Notes: generated by a model not told the origin, from the letters alone. A DNA stretch of 64,000 nucleotides from Mesorhizobium sp. J428 (GCF_024699925.1 NZ_JAJOMX010000001.1:4192001-4256000), one strand, 5' to 3'. Counted from the stretch's first letter, positions 1 through 7,148 are shown. Numbers and translations: made by a program.

Positions 1-78
1 GCGCAAGGCATTCAGCTCAAGGACGGCAAGGACCCGACGACCGGCGAGCGCATCACGACATGGGAGGTGAAGCGGTGA
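1..78 (+). CDS. cysS: Cysteinyl-tRNA synthetase, C-terminal end (partial)
   Basis: Only the last 25 codons are in the window; the gene enters from the left edge and stops with TGA at 76-78. The visible tail has the order GIQLKDGKD ... TTWEVKR. This matches the closing segment of bacterial CysS, where a G-I-x-L-x-D-G turn is followed by a T-T-W motif shortly before the end. CysS charges tRNA-Cys in the cytoplasm. Identification rests on this short tail and on recall of the family, so it is probable rather than certain. Confidence 0.65.
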   Translation, partial: AQGIQLKDGKDPTTGERITTWEVKR

Positions 79-106
79 GGACGGAGCGCGAGACGTCTGC
101 GGGACA

Positions 107-269
107 GCGCCCCCCCTCTGTCCTGCCGGACATCTCCCCCACAAGGGGGGAGATTGGCAGCTCCACTGTGGTCGCACTTCCTCGGATCTTGGCGATTGGC
201 GAAAGCCGACGTGACGGCCAATCTCCCCCCTCGTGGGGGAGATGTCCGGCAGGACGGAGGGGGGCGCCG
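107..269. repeat. Intergenic inverted repeat, ~52-bp arms
   Basis: The left arm at 107-158 and right arm at 217-269 are near-perfect reverse complements with only a few differences. They are separated by about 58 bp. Each arm also contains its own small hairpin (CATCTCCCCCAC against a G-rich partner). There is no transposase and no long reading frame. This looks like the mobile-type intergenic palindromes common in rhizobial chromosomes. It could fold as a long hairpin in RNA and might end cysS transcription, but no T-run follows. Confidence 0.8.
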
Positions 270-320
270 TAGAACTCCCACCTTCGGCCACACCGCATGT
301 GGAATGGCGGAGGCCTGACC

Positions 321-743
321 ATGCCGCACACGCCGCTGCCTCCGAACAATCGGGACCGCGCCAAGGCCATGCGCCGGAAGATGACCCAGGCGGAGCTGAA
401 GCTGTGGAACGAAGCGCGCGCCCATCGGCTGGGAGGCCTGTCGCTGCGGCGACAATACGGCATCGGCGACTACATCGTCGACTTCGCCTGTCCCGCCAAT
501 AGGCTGGTCATCGAACTGGACGGCAGCCAGCACGGCGAAGAGGAGGTTGCGGAGCGCGACGCGCGGCGGACTGCGTTTCTGGAGGCCAGCGGCTGGACCA
601 TCCTCCGCTTCTGGAATGACGACGTGCTGCGCGACATCGAGGGCGTGTGCCAGCACATCGTCACCGCGGCGGGCCTCGCCGCGGGGGATGCTGCGCGCTA
701 CGCTCGCCCGTCTGCAGCCACCCCGGAGGAGCATCACCCATGA
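321..743 (+). CDS. DUF559 domain protein (endonuclease-like fold)
   Basis: About 140 residues. The N-terminal part (P-P-N-N-R-D-R-A-K-x-M-R-R) and the core (LRRQYGIGDYIVDFACP, then IELDGSQH) match the DUF559 family, which has a Vsr/PD-(D/E)XK-like nuclease fold. D, E and D positions in IVDF and IELDG are the likely metal-site residues. The function of stand-alone DUF559 proteins is not established. I chose ATG 321 over ATG 297 because GGAGG at 309-313 is correctly spaced for it. The stop overlaps the next start (ATGA at 740-743), so it is translationally coupled to the VOC gene. Confidence 0.8.
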   Translation: MPHTPLPPNNRDRAKAMRRKMTQAELKLWNEARAHRLGGLSLRRQYGIGDYIVDFACPANRLVIELDGSQHGEEEVAERDARRTAFLEASGWTILRFWNDDVLRDIEGVCQHIVTAAGLAAGDAARYARPSAATPEEHHP

Positions 744-1123
744 TCGACCACACCGGCATACCCATCTCCGACCCCGACAAGGCAAAAACCTTCTACGACG
801 CGGCGATGGGCGCCATCGGCGCAAAGGTCCTTATGACCGTGCCGAAGGAGTTCACCGGCGGCAAATGGGTCGCCGGCTATGGCCGCACGAAGCCTGATTT
901 CTGGCTGACCGAGTCCGACGCGATCGGCCCCGGCCGCCACTATGCCTTCACGGCCGCCTCCCGCGCCGAGGTCGACGCCTTCTACACGGCGGCGCTTGCC
1001 GCCGGCGGCCGCGACAACGGCGCGCCGGGCATCCGTGCCCATTACCATCCCGACTATTACGGCGCCTTCGTCTTCGATCCCGACGGCAACAATGTCGAAG
1101 CCGTCTGCCACAGGCCGGAGTGA
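740..1123 (+). CDS. VOC family protein (glyoxalase/bleomycin resistance fold)
   Basis: 127 residues in a single VOC module: an N-terminal MIDHTGIPISDPDKAKTFYD strand-helix and a C-terminal YGAFVFDPDGNNVEAVCH strand. The His near position 4 and the Glu in the NNVEAVCH strand sit where VOC enzymes bind metal. Substrate cannot be read from the sequence. It begins inside the stop of the DUF559 gene with GGAGGA at 725-730 as ribosome site. It is followed after 3 bp by the GFA genes, so the four genes probably form one transcript. Confidence 0.85.
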   Translation: MIDHTGIPISDPDKAKTFYDAAMGAIGAKVLMTVPKEFTGGKWVAGYGRTKPDFWLTESDAIGPGRHYAFTAASRAEVDAFYTAALAAGGRDNGAPGIRAHYHPDYYGAFVFDPDGNNVEAVCHRPE

Positions 1124-1126
1124 GAC

Positions 1127-1618
1127 ATGAGCCTCGACAACCGGCCGATCTATTCCGGCGGCTGCCAGTGCGGCGCGGTGCGCTTTCGCGTCGAGGGCGC
1201 GCTTGGCGATGCGTCCGTCTGCCATTGCCGCATGTGCCAGAAGGCGTCCGGCAATTTCTACCTGCCGCTGGTCTCGGTGCGGCATGCGAAGCTCGAATGG
1301 ACGCGCGGCGAACGCAAGCGCTTCCAATCCTCAAACTATGCGTGGCGCGGCTTCTGCGGCGACTGCGGCACGCCGCTCACCTATGAGGCGCCGGACGGGG
1401 TGGCGCTTGCGATCGCCGCCTTCGACGACCCGTCGACCATCCGCCCCATCATCCAGTGGGGCGTCGAGGCGAAGCTGCCCTATGTCGACGAGGTGCCTGA
1501 TCTGCCCGGGGAGGAGACGATGGCGGACATCGCCGACGCGCCCTTCCTCGCCGATCTCGTCTCCTACCAGCATCCAGACTACGATACGGACCAGTGGCCA
1601 GCGGAGGATAAGTCATGA
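1127..1618 (+). CDS. GFA family (CENP-V/Gfa) zinc protein, copy 1
   Basis: 163 residues with the GFA zinc signature: GGCQCGAVRF near residues 11-20, CHCRMCQK near 32-39 and CGDCGTPL near 77-84. These cysteines make the two zinc sites of the glutathione-dependent formaldehyde-activating (Gfa) fold. Many family members lack that activity, so the substrate is open. The gene overlaps copy 2 by 4 bp (ATGA at 1615-1618). The C-terminal HPDYDTDQWP is echoed in copy 2, which shows tandem duplication. Confidence 0.88.
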   Translation: MSLDNRPIYSGGCQCGAVRFRVEGALGDASVCHCRMCQKASGNFYLPLVSVRHAKLEWTRGERKRFQSSNYAWRGFCGDCGTPLTYEAPDGVALAIAAFDDPSTIRPIIQWGVEAKLPYVDEVPDLPGEETMADIADAPFLADLVSYQHPDYDTDQWPAEDKS

Positions 1619-2094
1619 CGGAAACCATCAGGACAGGCGGCTGCCAGTGCGGCGCGGTGCGCTTCCGCATCCGCGGCGCGCTGGGGCGCCCCTCGATCTG
1701 CCATTGCCGCATGTGCCAGAAGGCGTTCGGCTCCTTCTTCGGCCCGCTGGTGACGGCGCCGAAGGACGGCGTCGAATGGACGCGCAACGAGCCGGCCTAT
1801 TTCCAGTCGTCGGTCAACATCTCGCGCGGCTTCTGCCAGCGCTGCGGCACGCCGCTCACCTATCGCCACCCGGAGGGCCTGGAGATCGCCATCGGCGCCT
1901 TCGACGACCGCTCGGACCTGAAGCCGCTGATCCAGGTCCACACCGGCTCGGCCATTCCCTGGGTCACCGAGATCTTCGACGCGCCGAAGCGCTCGGCCGA
2001 CGGCGACTCCGCGAACCGCGAGGAAGGGATGATCTCCTTCCAGCACCCCGACCATGACACCGACAACTGGCCGGTCGAGGGGCTGCGCCTGTGA
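1615..2094 (+). CDS. GFA family (CENP-V/Gfa) zinc protein, copy 2
   Basis: 159 residues, paralogous to the gene just upstream. It has the same GGCQCGAVRF, CHCRMCQK and CQRCGTPLTY zinc motifs and the same HPDHDTDNWP tail. The DNA around the first two motifs is almost identical between copies, while the central substrate-side segment differs (for example GSFFGPLV against GNFYLPLV). The copies are therefore diverging where specificity would be set. Translation is coupled to copy 1 through the 4-bp overlap. cimA starts 49 bp downstream. Confidence 0.88.
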   Translation: MTETIRTGGCQCGAVRFRIRGALGRPSICHCRMCQKAFGSFFGPLVTAPKDGVEWTRNEPAYFQSSVNISRGFCQRCGTPLTYRHPEGLEIAIGAFDDRSDLKPLIQVHTGSAIPWVTEIFDAPKRSADGDSANREEGMISFQHPDHDTDNWPVEGLRL

Positions 2095-2143
2095 ACGGGA
2101 TACCGCAAGTCCTTTCCCGCACGGGGAGGGGGAAGGCAAGGCA

Positions 2144-3760
2144 ATGACCCGCGAACGCCTCTACCTGTTCGACACGACGCTGCGCGACGGCCAGCAGACG
2201 CCGGGCATCGACTTCTCCGTCGAGGACAAGGTCGCGATTGCCAGGATGCTTGACGAGTTCGGCATGGCCTATGTCGAGGGCGGCTATCCCGGCGCGAACC
2301 CGACCGACACGGCCTTCTTCGAGAAGAGCCGGACGCATCACGCGTCCTTTGTCGCCTTCGGCATGACCAAGCGCGCCGGCGTCTCGGCCTCCAACGATCC
2401 GGGGCTGGCGGCCCTCTTGCAGGCGAAGTCCGATGCGATCTGCTTCGTCGCCAAGAGCTGGGACTATCACGTCCGCGTCGCGCTCGGCTGCACCAACGAG
2501 GAGAACCTTGAATCGATCGCGGAGTCGGTAAAGGCCGCCGTCTCCGCCGGCCGCGAGGCGATGATCGACTGCGAGCACTTCTTCGACGGCTTCAAGGCCA
2601 ACCCGGACTATGCGCTGGCCTGCGCGAAGGCTGCCTTCGAGGCCGGCGCCCGCTGGGTGGTGCTGTGCGACACCAATGGCGGCACGCAGCCGTCGGAGGT
2701 GCGCGAGATCGTCGGCAAAGTCATCGCGGCCGGTATCCCGGGCCGCAACCTCGGCATCCATGCCCATGACGACACCGGCCAGGCGGTGGCGAACTCGCTG
2801 GCCGCCGTCGAAGCCGGCGCGCGCCAGATCCAGGGCACCCTGAACGGCATAGGCGAGCGCTGCGGCAACGCCAACCTCGTCACCCTGATCCCGACGCTGA
2901 TGCTCAAGCCCGCTTATGCGCAGCGCTTCGACACCGGCATCCCGGCCGCGTCCCTTGCAGGCATCTCGCGCCTGTCGCGCAATTTCGACGAGTTGCTCAA
3001 CCGCGCGCCCGAGCCGCAGGCCCCCTATGTCGGCTCCTCGGCCTTCGCCACCAAGGCCGGCATCCACGCCTCTGCGCTGGTGAAGGAGCCGGCGACCTAC
3101 GAACACGTGCCGCCGGAAAGCGTGGGAAACCGCCGCCGCGTCATGGTCTCCGACCAGGGCGGCAAGTCGAACTTCATCGCCGAGCTCAAGCGCCGCGGCA
3201 TCGAGGTGGGTAAATCCGACCGCCGCCTCGACACGCTGATTTCATTGGTCAAGGAACGCGAGGCGATGGGTTATGCCTATGAGGGCGCCGACGCCTCGTT
3301 CGAATTGCTGGCGCGTCGCACGCTCGGCTCGGTGCCGGAGTTCTTCCGCGTCGAAAGCTTCCGCTGCATGGTCGAGCGCCGCTACGACGCCAAGGGCAGC
3401 ATCAAGACCGTCTCGGAAGCCATTGTGAAGATTCAGATCGACGGCGAAGAGCGCATGTCGGTCGCCGAGGGCCACGGCCCGGTCAACGCGCTTGACATCG
3501 CGCTGCGCAAGGATCTCGGCCGCTTCCAGAACGAGATCGCCGACATGACGCTGGTCGACTTCAAGGTGCGTATCCTCAACGGCGGCACCGAGGCCATCAC
3601 GCGCGTCCTGATCGAAAGCCACGATTCCACCGGCGCCCGCTGGTGGACGGTCGGCGTCTCCGACAACATCATCGACGCCTCTTTCCAGGCGCTGATGGAT
3701 TCGATCGTCTACAAGCTGATGAAGAACCGGGAAATGGCGGGGCTCGTGGCGGCGGAGTAG
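2144..3760 (+). CDS. cimA: Citramalate synthase
   Basis: 538 residues. An HMGL-like TIM barrel carries FDTTLRDGQQTPG near residues 7-19 and the metal-binding HAHDDTGQAV. The C-terminal LeuA-type regulatory domain begins around residue 400. Length and the DGQQTPG variant fit CimA, which condenses pyruvate and acetyl-CoA to (R)-citramalate for isoleucine synthesis, rather than 2-isopropylmalate synthase. ATG 2144 follows a GGGAGGGGGAAGG ribosome site; a longer frame back to 2054 is not needed. The last ~262 bp recur at 4416-4678 downstream of a foreign cassette, so this 3' end has taken part in recombination. Confidence 0.9.
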   Translation: MTRERLYLFDTTLRDGQQTPGIDFSVEDKVAIARMLDEFGMAYVEGGYPGANPTDTAFFEKSRTHHASFVAFGMTKRAGVSASNDPGLAALLQAKSDAICFVAKSWDYHVRVALGCTNEENLESIAESVKAAVSAGREAMIDCEHFFDGFKANPDYALACAKAAFEAGARWVVLCDTNGGTQPSEVREIVGKVIAAGIPGRNLGIHAHDDTGQAVANSLAAVEAGARQIQGTLNGIGERCGNANLVTLIPTLMLKPAYAQRFDTGIPAASLAGISRLSRNFDELLNRAPEPQAPYVGSSAFATKAGIHASALVKEPATYEHVPPESVGNRRRVMVSDQGGKSNFIAELKRRGIEVGKSDRRLDTLISLVKEREAMGYAYEGADASFELLARRTLGSVPEFFRVESFRCMVERRYDAKGSIKTVSEAIVKIQIDGEERMSVAEGHGPVNALDIALRKDLGRFQNEIADMTLVDFKVRILNGGTEAITRVLIESHDSTGARWWTVGVSDNIIDASFQALMDSIVYKLMKNREMAGLVAAE

Positions 3761-3766
3761 GATGAA

Positions 3767-4291
3767 ATGGATCGGCAAGAACTTTATAAGGAGATGTATC
3801 GCGCCGAGTTGGAGAGAAAGGATCGGCTCATAGAGGGGCTTTCGGCAAGGCTTACAGTGATTTTCGCTTCAGTAGTCGCGTGGTGGTATTTGCTTGAGAA
3901 AATCAAAAATATAGATGATCCAAGCGAGGGTATGATTGCATTTCTTATGCTGTGCTCTCTTATAATTATGATATTTTCAATTTGGTTTTCGGTAAAATGC
4001 GTCTATAATTATACATATGGGTACATTCAATCACCGAAAACGCTCGAAATATACTATCAGCAACTCAAGAGTCATTACTCTGCATTCGAGGGACAACCCG
4101 AGGATGCCGATGACGAATTTGAAAAATATATCTGTAGGGAATACATAGCCCATTCAACCCGCAATGGGCAGAACAATGATCTGAGATCTCACTATCTCCA
4201 CCTTGCAACCGGCGCGATAGTGCTTAATCTGTTTCCGATATCGATGGCATATCTTATCATTGTAATCACTCAGCTAGGATTTGTGCAATGA
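3767..4291 (+). CDS. Unrecognised AT-rich membrane protein of the cimA-end cassette
   Basis: 174 residues, not assigned to any family. A charged N-terminal helix (residues 1-25, K/R/E rich) precedes two hydrophobic segments at about 29-46 and 56-80. A polar linker (~88-146, with E/D-rich FEGQPEDADDEFEK) follows, then a third hydrophobic segment at about 147-170. Base composition is far lower in GC than the neighbours and codons such as ATA, AAT and TTA are frequent, which points to transfer. Its ribosome site (GGAG 3754-3757) lies in the last codons of cimA, 9 bp before ATG. Its stop overlaps the next small gene (ATGA). A 2+1 TM protein coupled to a proline-rich peptide suggests a small membrane-bound accessory system; function unknown. 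Confidence 0.75.
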   Translation: MDRQELYKEMYRAELERKDRLIEGLSARLTVIFASVVAWWYLLEKIKNIDDPSEGMIAFLMLCSLIIMIFSIWFSVKCVYNYTYGYIQSPKTLEIYYQQLKSHYSAFEGQPEDADDEFEKYICREYIAHSTRNGQNNDLRSHYLHLATGAIVLNLFPISMAYLIIVITQLGFVQ

Positions 4292-4380
4292 GCGACAAGG
4301 ACAAGGCTCCGCCTCCTCCCCCACCGCCGCCGCCACCTGAGAGACTTATAAAAGACGGCAACAAGCCGGGTACTGCCTAA
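4288..4380 (+). CDS. 30-aa proline-rich peptide, second gene of the cassette
   Basis: The start ATG overlaps the TGA of the membrane protein gene (ATGA at 4288-4291), so translation is probably coupled. The product has a charged head (MSDKDKA), ten consecutive prolines at residues 8-17, then a basic tail (ERLIKDGNKPGTA) and a TAA stop. The prolines use four different codons in mixed order, so the run is not a simple triplet repeat. That argues for selection on the protein. It could be a ligand for a partner protein or a translation-stalling element (poly-Pro needs EF-P). This is inference; only the frame and overlap are seen. Confidence 0.5.
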   Translation: MSDKDKAPPPPPPPPPPERLIKDGNKPGTA

Positions 4381-4415
4381 GGACTAGTCACGAGACCTAG
4401 ACAATGGCCGATCAC

Positions 4416-4678
4416 CGCGCTGCGCAAGGATTTCGGCCGCTTCCAGGGCGAGATCGCCGACATGACGCTGGTCGACTTCAAGGTGCGCATCCTGAAAGGC
4501 GGCACCGAGGCCATCACGCGCGTCCTGGTCGAAAGCCACGATTACACCGGTGCCCCGCTGGTGGACGGTCGGCGTCTCCGACAACATCATCGACGCCTCC
4601 TTCCAGGCGCTGATGGATTCGATCGTCTACAAGCTGATGAAGAACCGGGAAATGGCGGGGCTGGTGGCGGCGGAGTGA
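4416..4678 (+). pseudogene. Second copy of the cimA 3' end (fragment)
   Basis: This stretch repeats cimA 3499-3760 with about a dozen substitutions and one extra C (CCCC where cimA has CCC, near 4555-4558), which shifts the frame. It ends at the equivalent stop codon (TGA for TAG). There is no start codon in the cimA frame: the small gene's TAA at 4378 is in the same frame upstream. It is therefore not an independent gene. Together with cimA it forms direct repeats around the cassette. That is what integration by a single crossover in the cimA end would leave, or a displaced host 3' end. Confidence 0.88.
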
Positions 4679-4726
4679 AAGTGGGAAGATTTGTCCATCG
4701 CGTGTCGCAATGATGAGGGTTGAACG

Positions 4727-5305
4727 ATGGGCTCCATGATCTCTTGGATCGCGTTCAAGGACATGTCTGTCACCGAAGCCGCGGTTGCCTTTGGGCTAAC
4801 CCTGAGCGGGCAATCCGGCGAAGTTTTTGATTACGACGTGAGCGCCACGCGTTCGGGGGACTGGTCGATCGTCGTCTTCAACGACATCAACCTTGACCTT
4901 GCCGCTGAAACGGAACTTGCCCGACTATCCCGTCGCGGCGACATCTTGGTGGTCCACGTCAACGAGACTACGATGATGCAGACCAGCGAGCAGTGGCGCA
5001 ACGGCCGGCAGGTCTGGAGCGTTTGGCATGATGCCCAGATCGACCCCAGGCATCTTGAGGAGGAGGGTAATCTGCCGCCCGCCTATGACGGCATCGAGCG
5101 CAGGAGGATGGCCGAACAAGACGAGGAGGATGCTGGGGATGCGTCGGTCGACTTCGTCTCGGAAATTCCGCTCGATTTGGCCGAAGATGTGACCAGGTTC
5201 CGGTATGACAGGTCGGATTCCGAGTTCTTCGAACTGGTGCCTGGCGGTGACAGCCTGCCGAAGAAGACCAGCTTTTTCGGAAGCCTAAAGAGCATGTTCA
5301 GATAG
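4727..5305 (+). CDS. Hypothetical protein
   Basis: 192 residues, no family recognised. The first ~95 residues look like an alpha/beta domain (MSVTEAAVAFGLTLSG, DWSIVVFNDINLDLAAETEL, GDILVVHVNE). A tryptophan-containing middle (QWRNGRQVWSVWHDA) and an acidic linker (EQDEEDAGD) follow, then a basic C-terminus (KKTSFFGSLKSMFR). No signal peptide or membrane segment is seen. Composition is less GC-rich than core genes. It lies between the duplicated cimA end and the MarR-MFS pair, in the accessory segment. ATG 4727 and ATG 4736 are both possible starts. Confidence 0.65.
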   Translation: MGSMISWIAFKDMSVTEAAVAFGLTLSGQSGEVFDYDVSATRSGDWSIVVFNDINLDLAAETELARLSRRGDILVVHVNETTMMQTSEQWRNGRQVWSVWHDAQIDPRHLEEEGNLPPAYDGIERRRMAEQDEEDAGDASVDFVSEIPLDLAEDVTRFRYDRSDSEFFELVPGGDSLPKKTSFFGSLKSMFR

Positions 5306-5343
5306 GGCGTGATTTTCCGTAGCGCATCTTGTCCTAACTGATA

Positions 5344-5361
5344 TGCGGGTATATACCCGCA
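5344..5361. promoter_or_regulatory. Operator palindrome O1 for the MarR regulator
   Basis: TGCGGGTATATACCCGCA is a perfect 18-bp palindrome ending 2 bp before the likely MarR start (ATG 5364). The same right half with the GGTATATACC core recurs at 5798-5815 ahead of the MFS gene. Perfect dyads of this size next to a MarR gene are the usual sites of autoregulation. Binding by this MarR is inferred. Confidence 0.8.
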
Positions 5362-5363
5362 CC

Positions 5364-5765
5364 ATGTCCGGCGACACTTGCCACTGCATGATCCTGCGCA
5401 AGGCGGCGCGGCGCGTCTCGGCGCGCTACGACGAGGCGTTGGCGCCGTTGGGCGTCAACATCGCGCAGTTCAGCCTGCTGCGGCACATCAGGCGGATGGC
5501 GCCGGTGTCGCTGACGGATCTTGCAGCGCGGGTCGAACTCGACCGCTCGACGGTGGGGCGCAACGCCAAGGTGCTGCAGCGGATGGGGCTCGTCGCGAGT
5601 GCAGCCGGCGAGGACCAGCGCGAAGCCGTGCTCTCGGTCACCGAGGCCGGCAGGACGGTCCTGCGCGACGGCGCGCCGCTGTGGGATGGCGTGCAGGACG
5701 ACATCGAGGCGCGGTTGGGGGAGGGGAAGCTCGAACAGCTGCATCACTTGCTCGCCGCCCTCTGA
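5364..5765 (+). CDS. MarR family transcriptional regulator
   Basis: 133 residues. A winged helix-turn-helix core is visible: LGVNIAQFSLLRHI, then SLTDLAARVELDRSTVGRNAK (recognition helix), KVLQRMGLVASAAGEDQREA (wing) and a C-terminal dimer helix. An N-terminal CHC could sense thiol state. I prefer ATG 5364 to ATG 5343, since the earlier one would put the perfect palindrome inside the coding region, although neither has a clear ribosome site. It precedes an MFS gene by ~90 bp with a second copy of the operator between. It probably represses itself and the exporter until a ligand binds. Confidence 0.87.
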   Translation: MSGDTCHCMILRKAARRVSARYDEALAPLGVNIAQFSLLRHIRRMAPVSLTDLAARVELDRSTVGRNAKVLQRMGLVASAAGEDQREAVLSVTEAGRTVLRDGAPLWDGVQDDIEARLGEGKLEQLHHLLAAL

Positions 5766-5797
5766 CCGAAGCGGCAGGCGCGCCCGACAGATGGTTT

Positions 5798-5815
5798 TAT
5801 AGGTATATACCCGCA
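5798..5815. promoter_or_regulatory. Operator half-palindrome O2 ahead of the MFS gene
   Basis: This site repeats the core GGTATATACC plus the right half CCGCA of the operator at 5344-5361. Its left half is degenerate, giving an imperfect dyad about 38 bp before the MFS start. Two matching sites flanking one regulator gene support a shared MarR regulon; occupancy is inferred. Confidence 0.65.
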
Positions 5816-5852
5816 AATCCGCCGACCCGGCGAACGGAAAGGAACCGCTCAC

Positions 5853-7148
5853 ATGTTCTCCGCAAGCCTGGCCCGCTGGATGGCCGCGCGCGATCTGCAC
5901 TATGGCTGGGTCGTCGCCGCGACCACCTTCCTCACCATGCTGGCGACCGCCGGTGCAATGGGCTCGGCCGGCGTGATGATCCAGCCGCTGCACCAGGAGT
6001 TCGGCTGGGACATTGCCGACATCTCCTCGGCGATGGCGGTGCGCCTGGTCCTGTTCGGCCTGTTCGGTCCCTTCGCGGCCGCCTTCATGAACCATTTCGG
6101 CGTGCGCCAGGTCGTCGCGACCGCGCTCGCGCTGATCGTCTTCGGCATTGTCGCCTCCTTCTTCATGACCGAGGTCTGGCAGTTGCTCCTGCTGTGGGGC
6201 GTCGTGCTGGGCATCGGGACAGGCATGACGGCGCTGGTGCTTGGCGCCACGGTCGCCGCGCGCTGGTTCACGCAGCGCCGCGGCCTCGTCGTCGGCCTGC
6301 TGACCGCCAGCAACGCCACCGGCCAGCTCGTCTTCCTGCCGCTGCTTGCAGCCCTGACCGAAGCCTATGGCTGGCGCACCGCGCTCGCCTTCACGGTGGC
6401 GGTCATCGCGCTCGCAATGGTTCTGGTCCTCGCCCTCATGCGCGACTATCCCGCCGATGTCGGCCTGCCGGCCTATGGCGACACCGCGGTGTCGGCTCCG
6501 CCGCGGCAGGACCACAGCCTGCTCGCCACGCTCGCCTCGCCGCTTTTGGTCCTGCGCGAGGCGACGGCCAGCCCGGTGTTCTGGGTCCTCTTCGGCACGT
6601 TCTTCGTCTGCGGCCTGTCGACCAACGGCCTGATCCAGACCCACTGGATCTCGATCTGCGGCGACTTCGGCATGGCGGCGGTGACGGCCGCCGGCACACT
6701 CGCCGTCATCGGCGTCTTCGACTTCGTCGGCACCATCTTCGCCGGCTGGCTGTCCGACCGCTACGACAACCGCTTCCTCCTGTTCTGGTTCTACGGCCTG
6801 CGCGGCCTGTCGCTCATCTACCTCTCCATGTCGGGCTTCAGCGCGCTCGAACTGTCGATCTTCGCCGTGTTCTATGGGTTGGACTGGGTCGCGACCGTGC
6901 CGCCGACGGTCAAGCTGGCAGCGGAGAACTTCGGCCGCGAAAAGGCCGGCCTCGTCTTCGGCTGGGTCTTTGCCGGCCACCAGCTCGGCGCCGCGACCGC
7001 GGCCTTCGGCGCCGGCTATCTCCGCAGCGACTTCGACACATACATGCCCGCGCTCCAGATCGCCGGCCTCATGTGCCTGCTGGCCTCCGTCTCGGTTCTG
7101 CTGCTGAGACGTCCGGGAACCGCGGCACCCCTCCCGCAGGCGGGCTGA
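5853..7148 (+). CDS. MFS transporter
   Basis: 431 residues with about 12 hydrophobic segments and the MFS motif-A-like loops (for example GWLSDRYDNRF between the seventh and eighth segments, FAAAFMNHFGVRQ in the first half). The fold is typical of monocarboxylate/oxalate-type or drug-type MFS carriers in the inner membrane; the substrate is not readable. An upstream copy of the MarR operator and co-orientation with marR suggest inducible export or uptake of the regulator's ligand. A 12-bp-arm hairpin follows 21 bp after the stop. Confidence 0.88.
   Translation: MFSASLARWMAARDLHYGWVVAATTFLTMLATAGAMGSAGVMIQPLHQEFGWDIADISSAMAVRLVLFGLFGPFAAAFMNHFGVRQVVATALALIVFGIVASFFMTEVWQLLLLWGVVLGIGTGMTALVLGATVAARWFTQRRGLVVGLLTASNATGQLVFLPLLAALTEAYGWRTALAFTVAVIALAMVLVLALMRDYPADVGLPAYGDTAVSAPPRQDHSLLATLASPLLVLREATASPVFWVLFGTFFVCGLSTNGLIQTHWISICGDFGMAAVTAAGTLAVIGVFDFVGTIFAGWLSDRYDNRFLLFWFYGLRGLSLIYLSMSGFSALELSIFAVFYGLDWVATVPPTVKLAAENFGREKAGLVFGWVFAGHQLGAATAAFGAGYLRSDFDTYMPALQIAGLMCLLASVSVLLLRRPGTAAPLPQAG

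Noticed and set aside
3767..4380. Insertion sequence or toxin-antitoxin identity for the cassette
   Set aside because: No transposase, terminal inverted repeats or recognised toxin or antitoxin motif; the bounding repeats are cimA sequence.
4404..4713. Short frames inside the cimA 3' copy as independent genes
   Set aside because: They are out of the cimA frame or lack a credible start; the segment is a duplicated gene end.
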